From the NCBI RefSeq assembly GCF_052180255.1, contig NZ_CP197466.1, forward strand, positions 3,596,001 to 3,660,000: DNA of 64,000 nt. The letters run 5' to 3'. A program made the position numbers and the translations under genes. Shown piece by piece: positions 35,793 through 45,110 of the stretch (position 1 is the stretch's first letter; each line of letters opens with the position of its first letter). This DNA is from Paenibacillus_AM sp052180255 (GTDB taxonomy: Bacteria; Bacillota; Bacilli; Paenibacillales; NBRC-103111). The notes beneath the pieces are model-generated. The model was not told the origin of the DNA. It saw only the letters and a list, made by a program, of their open reading frames with translations, and made no database searches.

Positions 35793-37082
35793 ATGTTTCA
35801 GCGTTCCTTTCGTTCCTTATGGATCGGACAAACCTGTTCAAATACAGCAGATATCCTGTACATCATCGCACTGGTTACGATGATGTATAAAATAAGCGGT
35901 TCTGCAACGTTTACTGCACTTATTCCACTCTGCCGTGTGTTAAGCCAAAGTGTTGGTGGATTCCTAGCACCACTACTGCTTGCCAAGTACCCACTAACAG
36001 CATTAATGCGTCTGTCTCAAACTGTACAGCTTATTTTATTCATCGTGCTTGCGCTGTTTGCATGGCAGTTTCTAAGTTCGAGTACTCTATGGATCGTGCT
36101 GCTTATTATTGCGATCATTTCCTTCTTCGACGGTTGGACGACACCTGCTCAAAACGCCCTTGTTCCCCGTTTAATTGAGAATGAGCAGTTATTAAAAGCA
36201 AATGCGTTCCTCTCGACGATCAATCAGATTGTACAATTCGGCGGCTGGGCTGCCGGTGGGGTCGTCGTTGCCATGATCAGTTCACCACCTACACTAGCTC
36301 TTGTCGCAGGTCTCTACACGATTGCTCTCATTTTTACTTTTCAAATTAAGGAACCTCAATTACCGAGCAGCGCCCACTCATCTACCAAGCAGCAAATTTC
36401 CCAAGCCTCCCCCCACTCGACAAGACGCTTTGAAACCATACGCTCAGGTTGGGTGGCACTATGGAGTAACCGTCAGTTGCGTACGATTTTTACGATGGAT
36501 ATGATCGATGGTATCTGTGGAGCAATATGGATTGGCGCGTTCACATTGGTGTTTGTTCAAGAGGTACTGCATCAAAGTGATGCTTGGTGGGGATTTATTA
36601 ATGCTTCCTATTTCATCGGTACGATTATTGGCGGTTTCATAGTTATGGCTCTTGTCAAACGCCTCGATGGAAAGCTTCCTCTTTTCATGATTATTGGCAC
36701 ACTGGGTTATGGGATTACGACAGCTATTTTCGCACTAACAACGAATCTTTACTTGCTGCTACTTATCGTCATTGTGATGGGACCAATGGTCGAACTTCGT
36801 GGGTCAAGTCGGACTACACTTGTTCAACGCAGCATTTCTCCTGAACTGCTCCCTAAAGTACTATCTGCTGAAACGACACTTTTCCATGTCCAATTCGGCG
36901 GCTCTATCTTGCTATGCGGTATTTTGATCGACCTTTGGGGAAGTATGACGATGTATTTAGTCGCTGGTGGTTTTAGCATCATCGCTGGAATTTTCGGAAT
37001 CGTGCAGCGTAAACATTTACAACAAAAAGAGCAAAATGAGAACCTATCTCCTGCTAACACCGATCATGTACACCCTATGTAA
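35793..37082 (+). CDS. Major facilitator superfamily transporter
   Basis: A 429-residue membrane protein with about 12 helices, a central cytoplasmic loop at about residue 185-215, and FRSLWIGQTCSNTADILY at its start, typical of the MFS_3 (enterobactin exporter-like) group. The substrate cannot be read; efflux of a small molecule is likely. It stands alone with AGAGAGG before ATG. Confidence 0.87.
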   Translation: MFQRSFRSLWIGQTCSNTADILYIIALVTMMYKISGSATFTALIPLCRVLSQSVGGFLAPLLLAKYPLTALMRLSQTVQLILFIVLALFAWQFLSSSTLWIVLLIIAIISFFDGWTTPAQNALVPRLIENEQLLKANAFLSTINQIVQFGGWAAGGVVVAMISSPPTLALVAGLYTIALIFTFQIKEPQLPSSAHSSTKQQISQASPHSTRRFETIRSGWVALWSNRQLRTIFTMDMIDGICGAIWIGAFTLVFVQEVLHQSDAWWGFINASYFIGTIIGGFIVMALVKRLDGKLPLFMIIGTLGYGITTAIFALTTNLYLLLLIVIVMGPMVELRGSSRTTLVQRSISPELLPKVLSAETTLFHVQFGGSILLCGILIDLWGSMTMYLVAGGFSIIAGIFGIVQRKHLQQKEQNENLSPANTDHVHPM

Positions 37083-37150
37083 TTCACGTTTAACTCTCTA
37101 CGAATTGGAAATAACTTGAATAAAGTAGATTCCAAGCTGGAGGACTCATT

Positions 37151-38632
37151 GTGCGCAATTCACATGCCCGAGAAGGGCAGCAAAAACAAGAATTAACTCA
37201 TTCTCTCATCGAAAATGTGACATTCCTACGAGAAGCACTCGGTGTCGGTAAAAGTTTCGATGTCATCCATCGTGAACTCGATTATGGCGGACGGAAGTGC
37301 GGTTTGTTCTTCGTCGATGGATTCGCTAAAGACGAAGTCATGAATGTCATCATGATCAAATTATCAAGCCTTAACAAAGATGAATTTACGACAGATGCAA
37401 TCTCCAAGCTATTTCATACCTTCATCGGGTACTTGGAAGTAGATAAAGTTCGTGATATGAACACGATCATTTCTAGTGTCTTATCAGGCCCGCTTGTACT
37501 TCTGATTGAAGGTGCGGATGAAGCACTGGTTATCGATGCACGTACATATCCTGCCCGCTCTCCTGATGAACCTGATCTTGAGCGTGTTGTACGCGGGGCA
37601 CGTGACGGGTTTACCGAGACACTCGTTTTCAATACGGCTCTTACACGGCGCAGACTCCGCGACCCATCCTTACGCATGGAATATACGCAGGTGGGCAGAC
37701 GCTCGAAGACCGATGTTGTGATCTCCTATATAGAGGATATCGTGGATCCTGAGCTAGTCGAACAAATTCGTAGTCGTCTCGACCAGATTGATGTGGATGG
37801 ATTGCCAATGGCCGATAAAACGATTGAGGAATTCGTATTCGGTCACAATTGGAACCCCTTCCCGCTTGTTCGTTATACAGAGCGACCTGATGTAGCCGCT
37901 ATTCATCTGCTCGAAGGACATGTTCTGATTTACACCGATACTTCACCAAGTGTCATGATTGCACCTACCACACTCTTCCACCATGTACAACATGCAGAAG
38001 AATATCGTCAAAAGCCTGTTGTCGGCGTTTATTTACGTTGGGTCCGATTTGCCGCCATACTAGCCTCTGTGTTCCTGCTTCCACTTTGGTTTCTCTATGC
38101 ATTAGAACCACAGTTATTACCTGATACTTGGGGATTCCTGCTACCAGAAACGCCACAGATGATGCCGATTATTTTACAATTAATACTCGTCGAGATTGGG
38201 ATCGATGTACTACGAATGGCCGCTGTACATACGCCCTCATCACTTACAACAGCCCTTGGCCTTGTCGCAGCGCTAATGATCGGACAGGTCGCGGTTGAAG
38301 TCGGTATTCTTTCTCAGGAGGTGATTCTGTTCTTCTCCATCTCTGTAGTTGGTACGTTCGCAACACCAAGTTATGAATTCGGACTCGCGACTCGTCTTGT
38401 ACGCATATCCTTAATCATACTTGTCGCTTTCCTGCACCTCAAGGGGATGATAATTGGCTGTCTTGCATGGTTTATCCTTCTCTTGACGACGAAATCGCTC
38501 AATACGCATTACCTCTGGCCACTTATTCCATTCAACGGTCGTGCTCTGCTTGATATCCTTGTTCGCAATCCTGTCCCCGCCAAAATAAAACGCCCTTCCT
38601 TCCTGCATCCAAAGGATGACACGATGGAATAA
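37151..38632 (+). CDS. spoVAF: SpoVAF / GerA-family spore germination protein
   Basis: A 493-residue protein, exactly the length of B. subtilis SpoVAF. The hydrophilic N-terminal half (FDVIHRELDYGGRKCGLFFVDGF; then PDEPDLERVVRGARDGF and RRLRDPSLRME, the GerA family signature) is followed by five or so membrane helices. SpoVAF works with the SpoVA channel in spore germination. It starts at GTG 37151 with GGAGG 10 nt upstream. Normally the gene is in the spoVA operon; here it stands alone, with no GerB or GerC partner. Confidence 0.85.
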   Translation: MRNSHAREGQQKQELTHSLIENVTFLREALGVGKSFDVIHRELDYGGRKCGLFFVDGFAKDEVMNVIMIKLSSLNKDEFTTDAISKLFHTFIGYLEVDKVRDMNTIISSVLSGPLVLLIEGADEALVIDARTYPARSPDEPDLERVVRGARDGFTETLVFNTALTRRRLRDPSLRMEYTQVGRRSKTDVVISYIEDIVDPELVEQIRSRLDQIDVDGLPMADKTIEEFVFGHNWNPFPLVRYTERPDVAAIHLLEGHVLIYTDTSPSVMIAPTTLFHHVQHAEEYRQKPVVGVYLRWVRFAAILASVFLLPLWFLYALEPQLLPDTWGFLLPETPQMMPIILQLILVEIGIDVLRMAAVHTPSSLTTALGLVAALMIGQVAVEVGILSQEVILFFSISVVGTFATPSYEFGLATRLVRISLIILVAFLHLKGMIIGCLAWFILLLTTKSLNTHYLWPLIPFNGRALLDILVRNPVPAKIKRPSFLHPKDDTME

Positions 38633-38650
38633 GCGTATTACATTCATTAA

Positions 38651-38696
38651 AAAGCCCTGTGCAGAGAAAATACTCTGTTCAGGGCTCTTACTTTTC
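38651..38696 (+). terminator. Terminator after spoVAF
   Basis: AGCCCTG/CAGGGCT with inner CAGAG/CTCTG, then a CTTACTTTT tail. Confidence 0.7.
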
Positions 38697-38770
38697 CAAA
38701 TGCTCTATTATATACTTGCCTTAGTTCCAATCCGATCTACTAAAATATCATTTGCGAGGTGTAGAAGAAG

Positions 38771-39475
38771 ATGAATGAAAAGCGCATTCCTTTGGTAAGA
38801 CCAGGCACTTTTGGTGTGCCCGCAGCTGCGGATAGCCGCAGATTAGAGTTCGATATTGGTAATGAAGTGTTACTCGCCAAAGAACAGCCTGTCGACTTTG
38901 TATTTATTGGCGATTCGATCACCCAATTATGGGATTTGAGAACTTATTTCGGCTCATCCGGTAAGAATCACATTAATCGTGGGATTAGCGGCGATGTGAG
39001 CGGTCATGTCCTTCAACGTTTCGAAGCTGATGTCATTCAACTCAAACCTCAATATGTCGTCATCAAAATCGGAATTAACAACATGCACGCACTGGATGCA
39101 TGGAGTGAAGCGGGTCGTAAGCTACCAGATGCGCTGCATCAAGAGATTGAACAAGATATCCGTGAGATGCTACAGCTTGCTAACAAACATCAAATCAAGC
39201 CCATCCTCTGCTCTATTTTGCCTGTGAACATGAATTACTTCACATCATTAGCAATCAAAAATAAGCTCATTGTGAATCTGAATCATGCTTTGCAAAAATT
39301 AGCTGAGCATGAAGGCGGCATTTATGTCGACTACCACTCCCATATGACAACCGCAGATGGGGCAACATTACGTGAGGAACTTGCTCATGACGGGTTGCAT
39401 CCCCACATCGTTGGATATGACATCATGGCGGGAGTGCTTCGCGATACACTGCATCAACATGGAATTGAATTATAA
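38771..39475 (+). CDS. SGNH/GDSL-family hydrolase
   Basis: A 234-residue esterase- or lipase-like protein without signal peptide. The four SGNH blocks are seen: FIGDSIT (Ser), RGISGD (Gly), KIGINNMH (Asn) and DGLHPHIVGY (Asp-x-x-His). Family members remove acyl groups from sugars or lipids. The substrate is not known. GAGGTGTAG precedes ATG. It has its own terminator-bounded unit. Confidence 0.88.
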   Translation: MNEKRIPLVRPGTFGVPAAADSRRLEFDIGNEVLLAKEQPVDFVFIGDSITQLWDLRTYFGSSGKNHINRGISGDVSGHVLQRFEADVIQLKPQYVVIKIGINNMHALDAWSEAGRKLPDALHQEIEQDIREMLQLANKHQIKPILCSILPVNMNYFTSLAIKNKLIVNLNHALQKLAEHEGGIYVDYHSHMTTADGATLREELAHDGLHPHIVGYDIMAGVLRDTLHQHGIEL

Positions 39476-39504
39476 GAGAGAAATTACGTCATGGCGTCAT
39501 TTCA

Positions 39505-39698
39505 TTTTCCACAGCCTTATCCACATGCCAGATATGCCATAAGTACTAGATAAATCCGAGATTAATCAACTTCTACACAGTGTTATCCACATTATCCACA
39601 GAAACGCGTGAAAAAGTTGTCCTAAAGTTATTCGAATTAATTCGTTTTATAAAAAGAAGTCCTATCGGGATTTTTAGCACTTATCAACATTATCCACA
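39505..39698. promoter_or_regulatory. Cluster of DnaA boxes
   Basis: Perfect TTATCCACA occurs at 39517-39525, 39583-39591, 39592-39600 and 39690-39698. Near matches are TTTTCCACA (39505-39513), TTCTACACA (39571-39579) and TTATCAACA (39681-39689). All point the same way, and two pairs abut without spacer. No dnaA/dnaN or replication gene is nearby, so this is not oriC. B. subtilis has a DnaA-box cluster next to gcp (tsaD) and ydiF that limits initiation; this region lies between the same two genes. Confidence 0.8.
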
Positions 39699-39732
39699 GG
39701 GGGTGTGCATAAACTCATGCACACCCCCTGTG
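39695..39732. repeat. 16-bp perfect inverted repeat, no T-tail
   Basis: CACAGGGGGTGTGCAT pairs with ATGCACACCCCCTGTG around a 6-nt loop. The last bases of the fourth perfect DnaA box form its first arm. It could end chemoreceptor transcription, but neither strand has a clean T-run behind it. Confidence 0.85.
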
Positions 39733-39774
39733 AATAGGTGAAACTCTTTTCTTTTTCCTGCATATGGATGATTG

Positions 39775-41844
39775 CTAGATCTTGAACTTCGTAATAATGG
39801 CTTGAAGTTCATCGGAAAGCTTAGCAAGTACGGTCGCCGATGATGCAATTTCTTGCATAGAAGCAAGCTGCTCCTCAGACGTTGAAGCTACAACCTGTGA
39901 ATTGGCGGACGATGCACGTGCAATCGTTGAGAAGTGATGCAACGATGCCGCGACCTGTTTCGCATTGGCTGTGATCTGCTCTGATGCTGTGAATACTTCT
40001 TCAATCTGCTTATTGTTGTTTTCATTAAAGCGGACAATGTCGTGGAACATTTCACCGGTTTGATTCACCATCTTCGTAGCCTCTGCAACTTCCTTCGTCC
40101 CAACTTGCATCACATCCACGACACGATGAATATCGGCTTGGATCGCCTCGACGAGATCCGAAATGTTTGTCGCTGCAGCTTTTGTATTCTCAGACAACTT
40201 ACGGACCTCCGCTGCCACTACGGCAAATCCTTTACCTTGCGCCCCTGCACGCATCGCTTCAATACTCGCGTTGAGTGATAAGATATTCGTCTCTTTACTA
40301 ATATTCGCAATAACACTTGTCATGACCCCAATTTCACTTGAACGTCTGCCGAGCAGTTCCACCACGCTAGATGTCGTATTGACCGATTGGTTCACGGATT
40401 TCATCTGATCGACGACAGATTGAAGCATCTCATTGCCGCTCTTGGCTTGCTGTACGGCTAATTCAGAAGACTGTATCGCCACTTCAGCAGAATGCGTAAT
40501 TTGTTGAATGCTATCCATCATGTCTGCCATACTACGGGAAGTCTCCTCCGAACTCTGCAACTGATCATCTGAACCCGCAGCTACTTCCTGCATCGCCTGT
40601 GTGACTGACTGTGTCGCAGCTGCTGTTTCATTCGTATTCGCGGTTAACTGCTCTGCAGTTGAAGCGACAATTAGGGTATGATCGGCCACTTGATTCAATA
40701 ATCCCTTTACATTATCCATCATCTGATTGAAATTGCGGGCCATCTCACCGAATTCATCTTTGCTTTTGGAAGCGATCGGCTTGGTGAAGTCACCTTTGGA
40801 CATCAGCTTCGAGAGGTTGTTCATACGATCAATGTTACGAATGATGTACAGGGTGTACAAGTAGATAGCCGCAATAACGACTAAAATACCAACTCCACCA
40901 ATGATGAGTATGCGATGAAGCAGCGTCTTTAACGGCGCATACAGTTCATTTTCAGATACGACTAGACCAATATACCAACCTGTTTTGGGTACTTTTTGGA
41001 ACTGAATTTGATAATTCTCTTGCCCCTGTGTAAAGCGTACCCCCCCTTCCTCTCTTTCGAGCATGTATTGACCTGCTTGGGCTAAGGAGGTATTGCTTTC
41101 ATTCGTGATGTTTAGCATCATTTGCTTGTCTTTGTCGCGAGAAGCTAAATATTGCCCGTTTTTGTCAAGAAGAAAAGCCCAGCCGGTATTCCCAACTTTG
41201 ACATTACGAACTGAATTCTGAATATTCGATAAATTAAAGTCATTTTTCACGACGCCTAGGAAATTCTTTTTCATATCGTAAAAGGGTACGGAAGTGATCA
41301 TCTTCGCTGCTTTCTCTTTTTCATCATAAAAAGGTCCTGACATAGCACTGGAATATAAAGCATTCTTACCTTCTTTGTACCAAATCTGTTCCGTGTAAAC
41401 CTTTGCGTTTTCCTCGATCTCTTCGGTATGCATCATTTTATTATTTTGCTTAAAGGTATAGGTTGAAAAAAATTTATTCTTCTCTTGATACTGAAATGGC
41501 TCAAAGAAAATACCGAGACCTAATGTCTCTTGATTAATTTTGAGTACATTCTCTGTCATAATACGATACTCTTCTAAACTTAATTGCTTCGCATTCTGTT
41601 CCACAGTTCGGGCAAATACTTCCGTGTTCTTGGTGTGCGTACTCAGTTCACTTGCAATTTGTGTTGTTGATTTTTCTAGCTGCTGGACAATGTTTCGCTC
41701 AATTTCAAGTTCAAGCTTTTCTTTCGAGAATGAATACGAAAAGACAAGTACGACAGTGAGTGTAACAAGAAAGATCGGTAAAATGGTTGCGTATGTCCGA
41801 ACTCGGATGCCACGGAAACTCAAGAAAGCAGCTATTTTTCGCAT
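39775..41844 (-). CDS. Methyl-accepting chemotaxis protein with dCache-type sensor
   Basis: A 689-residue receptor: helix 1 (about residues 16-37), a large outer sensor domain (about 40-300, dCache_1 pattern with WYKEGKN and VPFYDMKKNFLGVVKNDF), helix 2, a HAMP segment, and a signalling domain whose hairpin tip reads NASIEAMRAGAQGKGFAVVA and EVRKLSENTKAA. It would send signals to CheA/CheW. ATG 41844 with GAGG was chosen; the frame is open 40 codons upstream without a start site. The ligand is unknown. Confidence 0.94.
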   Translation of the reverse strand: MRKIAAFLSFRGIRVRTYATILPIFLVTLTVVLVFSYSFSKEKLELEIERNIVQQLEKSTTQIASELSTHTKNTEVFARTVEQNAKQLSLEEYRIMTENVLKINQETLGLGIFFEPFQYQEKNKFFSTYTFKQNNKMMHTEEIEENAKVYTEQIWYKEGKNALYSSAMSGPFYDEKEKAAKMITSVPFYDMKKNFLGVVKNDFNLSNIQNSVRNVKVGNTGWAFLLDKNGQYLASRDKDKQMMLNITNESNTSLAQAGQYMLEREEGGVRFTQGQENYQIQFQKVPKTGWYIGLVVSENELYAPLKTLLHRILIIGGVGILVVIAAIYLYTLYIIRNIDRMNNLSKLMSKGDFTKPIASKSKDEFGEMARNFNQMMDNVKGLLNQVADHTLIVASTAEQLTANTNETAAATQSVTQAMQEVAAGSDDQLQSSEETSRSMADMMDSIQQITHSAEVAIQSSELAVQQAKSGNEMLQSVVDQMKSVNQSVNTTSSVVELLGRRSSEIGVMTSVIANISKETNILSLNASIEAMRAGAQGKGFAVVAAEVRKLSENTKAAATNISDLVEAIQADIHRVVDVMQVGTKEVAEATKMVNQTGEMFHDIVRFNENNNKQIEEVFTASEQITANAKQVAASLHHFSTIARASSANSQVVASTSEEQLASMQEIASSATVLAKLSDELQAIITKFKI

Positions 41845-41943
41845 AACTAGACCTCGACAATCTCTGAGTATTTGTTTTTGAATGCGCTTACAAAAAAGAT
41901 GAAGCTTACTACCATTATATGACAATCCTTTTCTTTTATCTAC

Positions 41944-41979
41944 AAAAAGCAGCTCGAATATCAATATTTCGAGCTGCTT
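41944..41979 (-). terminator. Terminator after tsaD
   Basis: AAGCAGCTCGAA/TTCGAGCTGCTT perfect 12-bp stem; T5 follows on the minus strand. It ends the tsaE-tsaB-rimI-tsaD operon. Confidence 0.85.
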
Positions 41980-42007
41980 CTATCCTTTTAAACGTATTGG
42001 AAGATAA

Positions 42008-43036
42008 CTACCAAGCCTCTAGCTTCAACATTGGCTCTGCTGTGAAATCAAGTGGTGTAAATTCTTGCTTTTCCCATTTTAAAAATGCAGCTGCACCGAT
42101 CATCGCGGCATTGTCCGTACACAGATTAAACGGTGGGATAAGAAGCGGTACACCAATCTCTGCAAAACGCTCCGTTAAGCGGGTACGCAAGCCTCGATTA
42201 GCAGCAACCCCTCCAGCAAGAAGCAGCTGACGCGCCCCATATTGCTTGGCAGCACGTACGGCTTTTTCCACCAATACATCCACGACAGAGTCTTGGAAGC
42301 CTTTTGCAATAGAAGAGGCAGGAACACTCTCCCCACGCATCTGCATCTGATTAATCGTATTCAGCACAGCTGATTTCAATCCTGAGAAAGAGAAATCGTA
42401 TGAATCGGCTTCCAGCCACGCACGTGGCATCACAATCTCACCATCAGCCTCATGTGCAAGCCGATCGATATGCGGTCCTCCAGGGTATGGCAGTTGAAGG
42501 GCTCGTGCAACTTTATCATAAGCTTCACCCGCTGCATCATCTCGCGTCTGCCCAATGATGTGGAACTCCCCAGGGGATGGCAAATGAACTAACTCGGTGT
42601 GTCCACCCGACACAACAAGAGCAACTGCTGGATACGCTAACTCATGGACAAGCTGATTCGCATAAATATGACCCGCGATGTGATGTACCCCAATGAGTGG
42701 CAGTTCCAATGCGCAAGCCAGTGATTTAGCTGCAATAACGCCGATAAGCAGCGCACCAACGAGTCCAGGACCTTGTGTCACCGCAATGGCTGAAAGCTCA
42801 TCTGGACGAACGCCTGCCTCCTCAAGTGCCTCTTGTATCACGAGTGTAATGACTTCAACATGCTGACGTGAAGCAATTTCAGGAACGACACCACCGAACT
42901 TACGATGGGTTTCAATTTGGGAGGATACGATATTGGAGCGTATCACTTTCCCATTTTCAATAACAGCAACCGATGTTTCATCACAGCTTGTCTCGATTGC
43001 CAAAATATATACAGGCTGCTTAGTTAAATTGTTCAT
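42008..43036 (-). CDS. tsaD: tRNA threonylcarbamoyladenosine synthase subunit TsaD
   Basis: A 342-residue ASKHA-fold protein. ILAIETSCDETSVAV opens it, HHIAGHIYANQL holds the metal-binding HxxxH, and VSGGHTEL and AGGVAANRGLR are nucleotide-site motifs. With TsaB and TsaE it adds the threonylcarbamoyl group to A37 of ANN-reading tRNAs. It is last of the four-gene operon. Confidence 0.98.
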   Translation of the reverse strand: MNNLTKQPVYILAIETSCDETSVAVIENGKVIRSNIVSSQIETHRKFGGVVPEIASRQHVEVITLVIQEALEEAGVRPDELSAIAVTQGPGLVGALLIGVIAAKSLACALELPLIGVHHIAGHIYANQLVHELAYPAVALVVSGGHTELVHLPSPGEFHIIGQTRDDAAGEAYDKVARALQLPYPGGPHIDRLAHEADGEIVMPRAWLEADSYDFSFSGLKSAVLNTINQMQMRGESVPASSIAKGFQDSVVDVLVEKAVRAAKQYGARQLLLAGGVAANRGLRTRLTERFAEIGVPLLIPPFNLCTDNAAMIGAAAFLKWEKQEFTPLDFTAEPMLKLEAW

Positions 43037-43049
43037 TCATTACTCACCA

Positions 43050-43541
43050 TCACTTCGTAGCTTTAGGAAGCTCTGCCCACATAATGAGCGCATCTTCATT
43101 ATTATCGGTATAATAACCGGGTCTGACTCCGGAACTTGTGAAACCTAATTTTTTATATAAATTTTGTGCGATTTCATTGGAAACCCGTACCTCAAGCGTC
43201 ATTCGGAGTGCCCCTAAGAAAACAGCTGTCCGCTGCAGCTCGGTTAGAAGACGTTCGCCTAACTTTTGTCCACGGAACATCCCTTTGAGTGCAATATTCG
43301 TCACATGTGCCTCATCCACGATCAGCCACATTCCCGCATATCCGCCGACAGTGCCATTCACTTCCATTATCATATAATGGGCAAAATGGTTGTTGGTCAA
43401 TTCATTATAAAAAGCATCCTTGGACCAAGGTAATGTAAAAGCTTCTTTCTCAATTTCGAGCACGTAAGGGATGTCTTCAAGCGTCATGGAGCGAAATTCG
43501 AGTTGGTCCCACATTGAAGCAGATTGTGATAGTGATTCCAC
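43050..43541 (-). CDS. rimI: Ribosomal protein S18-alanine N-acetyltransferase RimI
   Basis: A 163-residue GNAT protein. RSMTLEDIPYVLEIEKEAF, then PWSKDAFYNEL, MFRGQKLGERLLTEL (acetyl-CoA motif) and NLYKKLGFTSSGVRPGYY are RimI features. In B. subtilis it lies between tsaB and tsaD, as here. GGAGG precedes ATG. Confidence 0.94.
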   Translation of the reverse strand: MESLSQSASMWDQLEFRSMTLEDIPYVLEIEKEAFTLPWSKDAFYNELTNNHFAHYMIMEVNGTVGGYAGMWLIVDEAHVTNIALKGMFRGQKLGERLLTELQRTAVFLGALRMTLEVRVSNEIAQNLYKKLGFTSSGVRPGYYTDNNEDALIMWAELPKATK

Positions 43542-43554
43542 TGCTACTTCCTCC

Positions 43555-44466
43555 TTAACCTCGTTCTTTTTGCGATTTACGCAGATTATTCTCCGCTTCT
43601 GTTATTTGTGTATAATTAGGCACTAAGGTATGGACATTGTCTGAAGGTTCGCCTGCATGCCAGCGTTTGTAAGCCAGTTCGCCCAGATCACGTCCACGCA
43701 TATGATGCATCCATGTTGTGACCTTACCGTTCCATACTTCTGCAAGGGCTGAAATCTGCTCTTCAAAACCTTCCGTTTCTCCAACAAAAATGATTTCTTG
43801 CGGCTGTGGGCTACTGGACTCGTTTTGCTTCGATTGCACATTAAGCATCGCTTGAAGTTCTTCACACCATGCGGACATCAGGCGGATTTTGTCAGGTACC
43901 ATTGTTGACCAAGATTCACCTTTACCTGCGGCATACAAAGCGGTATAAGCTTGTCCTCTTCTCGCGTTCATGAGCGGGATAATCCATTTCGTACTTGGCT
44001 CAATCGGTTCACATCCATCAATCGAACATGCTCCATAACCAAATGCTGATCCAGAAGTATCAAAATTTAGACTCACAAGTCCTGTTGAACTTGATTGTGA
44101 CTCGGTATAATGCCTATACCCGCCAAGTGCCAATGTCTCTAAGGATGAGATCGCGTACACCGGAATTTGCTGTGCCCATGCGAATGTTTTAGCTGCGGTA
44201 ATTCCAATTCTTACACCTGTGTAAGAACCCGGGCCTTGCCCAACCCCAATCGCGGACAAATCTCTGATCTTCAAATCCTGCTTCGCTAACATCGTCTGCA
44301 CAAGAGGCAGCAAATGCTTGGAATGATTGCGATCTGCAACAGCCGCCTCTTCCGCGATCATAACTCCATCTTGTAACAAAGCAATTGAAATCGTCGCCGT
44401 TGAAGTGTCCATCGCTAGCAAATAGCCCTTCATCTGCTTCTCTATCTGTAGATTGTTATTATCCAT
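43555..44466 (-). CDS. tsaB: TsaB, t6A complex subunit
   Basis: A 303-residue protein, longer than typical TsaB (about 230) because of inserts in the middle and C-terminal parts. The ASKHA opening LLAMDTSTATISIALLQDG and GVGQGPGSYTGVRIGITAAK are diagnostic. It pairs with TsaD. The start could be Met12; ATG 44466 abuts the tsaE stop exactly, so translational coupling is expected. Confidence 0.93.
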   Translation of the reverse strand: MDNNNLQIEKQMKGYLLAMDTSTATISIALLQDGVMIAEEAAVADRNHSKHLLPLVQTMLAKQDLKIRDLSAIGVGQGPGSYTGVRIGITAAKTFAWAQQIPVYAISSLETLALGGYRHYTESQSSSTGLVSLNFDTSGSAFGYGACSIDGCEPIEPSTKWIIPLMNARRGQAYTALYAAGKGESWSTMVPDKIRLMSAWCEELQAMLNVQSKQNESSSPQPQEIIFVGETEGFEEQISALAEVWNGKVTTWMHHMRGRDLGELAYKRWHAGEPSDNVHTLVPNYTQITEAENNLRKSQKERG

Positions 44467-44943
44467 TTACGTTAACCACCCGTTCTCTTTCGCATTGCTG
44501 CACCACTGCGTATAAGGATCGCCATGAGGAATAACGACGAATTGACGCTCTGACTCCCCGATCCGCTCGATCTTAATTTCTAGGCGCTGCGGAGGCAACA
44601 ATTCTTCAATTAAACTCGACCATTCCACAAGTGTTACGCCTTCTCCATAAAAATACTCATCAAGCCCCAGCTCATCCGCTTCTTCAAGCGAAATGCGGTA
44701 CACATCCATATGATAAAAAGGAAGTTGACTTCCTTCATATTCTTTAATGATCGTAAACGTAGGGGAATTCACCACCCCTTGCACCCCAATTCCCCTTGCA
44801 AACCCTTGGGAAAATCGAGTCTTACCCGCTCCAAGATCACCGTCTAATGTCATGACAGTCCCTGGTACCGTAAGATCTGCAAGATGCTTGGCAAACCGTT
44901 CCGTATCTTGCTCGCTCTGAGCTATAAAAGTAAACGCGGACAC
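44467..44943 (-). CDS. tsaE: TsaE, t6A complex ATPase
   Basis: A 158-residue ATPase with P-loop LDGDLGAGKTRFSQGFARG, SPTFTIIKEY and MDVYRISLEEADELG; HVEWSS-like VTLVEWSSLIEELLPP follows. It drives cycling of the TsaD-TsaB-TsaE complex. First gene of the operon; tsaC is not in the window. Confidence 0.96.
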   Translation of the reverse strand: MSAFTFIAQSEQDTERFAKHLADLTVPGTVMTLDGDLGAGKTRFSQGFARGIGVQGVVNSPTFTIIKEYEGSQLPFYHMDVYRISLEEADELGLDEYFYGEGVTLVEWSSLIEELLPPQRLEIKIERIGESERQFVVIPHGDPYTQWCSNAKENGWLT

Positions 44944-45057
44944 GATCTATTCCATCCTTTCAATAAAGCATCACGAAACGCTTAGATTTGTCCTTATTAT
45001 AGCCCTCAAGACTTAGAAGTAGCAACTCAAACGCACAAGTGGCTAGTGAAATTGGAA

Positions 45058-45089
45058 TGAAAATAACCTTCTGCTTAATTGCAGAAGGT
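45058..45089 (-). terminator. Terminator after the wecG/tagA-like gene
   Basis: ACCTTCTGC/GCAGAAGGT 9-bp stem followed by TATTTTC on the minus strand. Confidence 0.75.
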
Positions 45090-45110
45090 CGTTTGAACTT
45101 ATTTTATCGA

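Noticed and set aside
39505..39698. The DnaA-box cluster as a chromosomal origin
   Set aside because: No dnaA, dnaN, rpmH or AT-rich unwinding region is next to it; all neighbours are unrelated genes.
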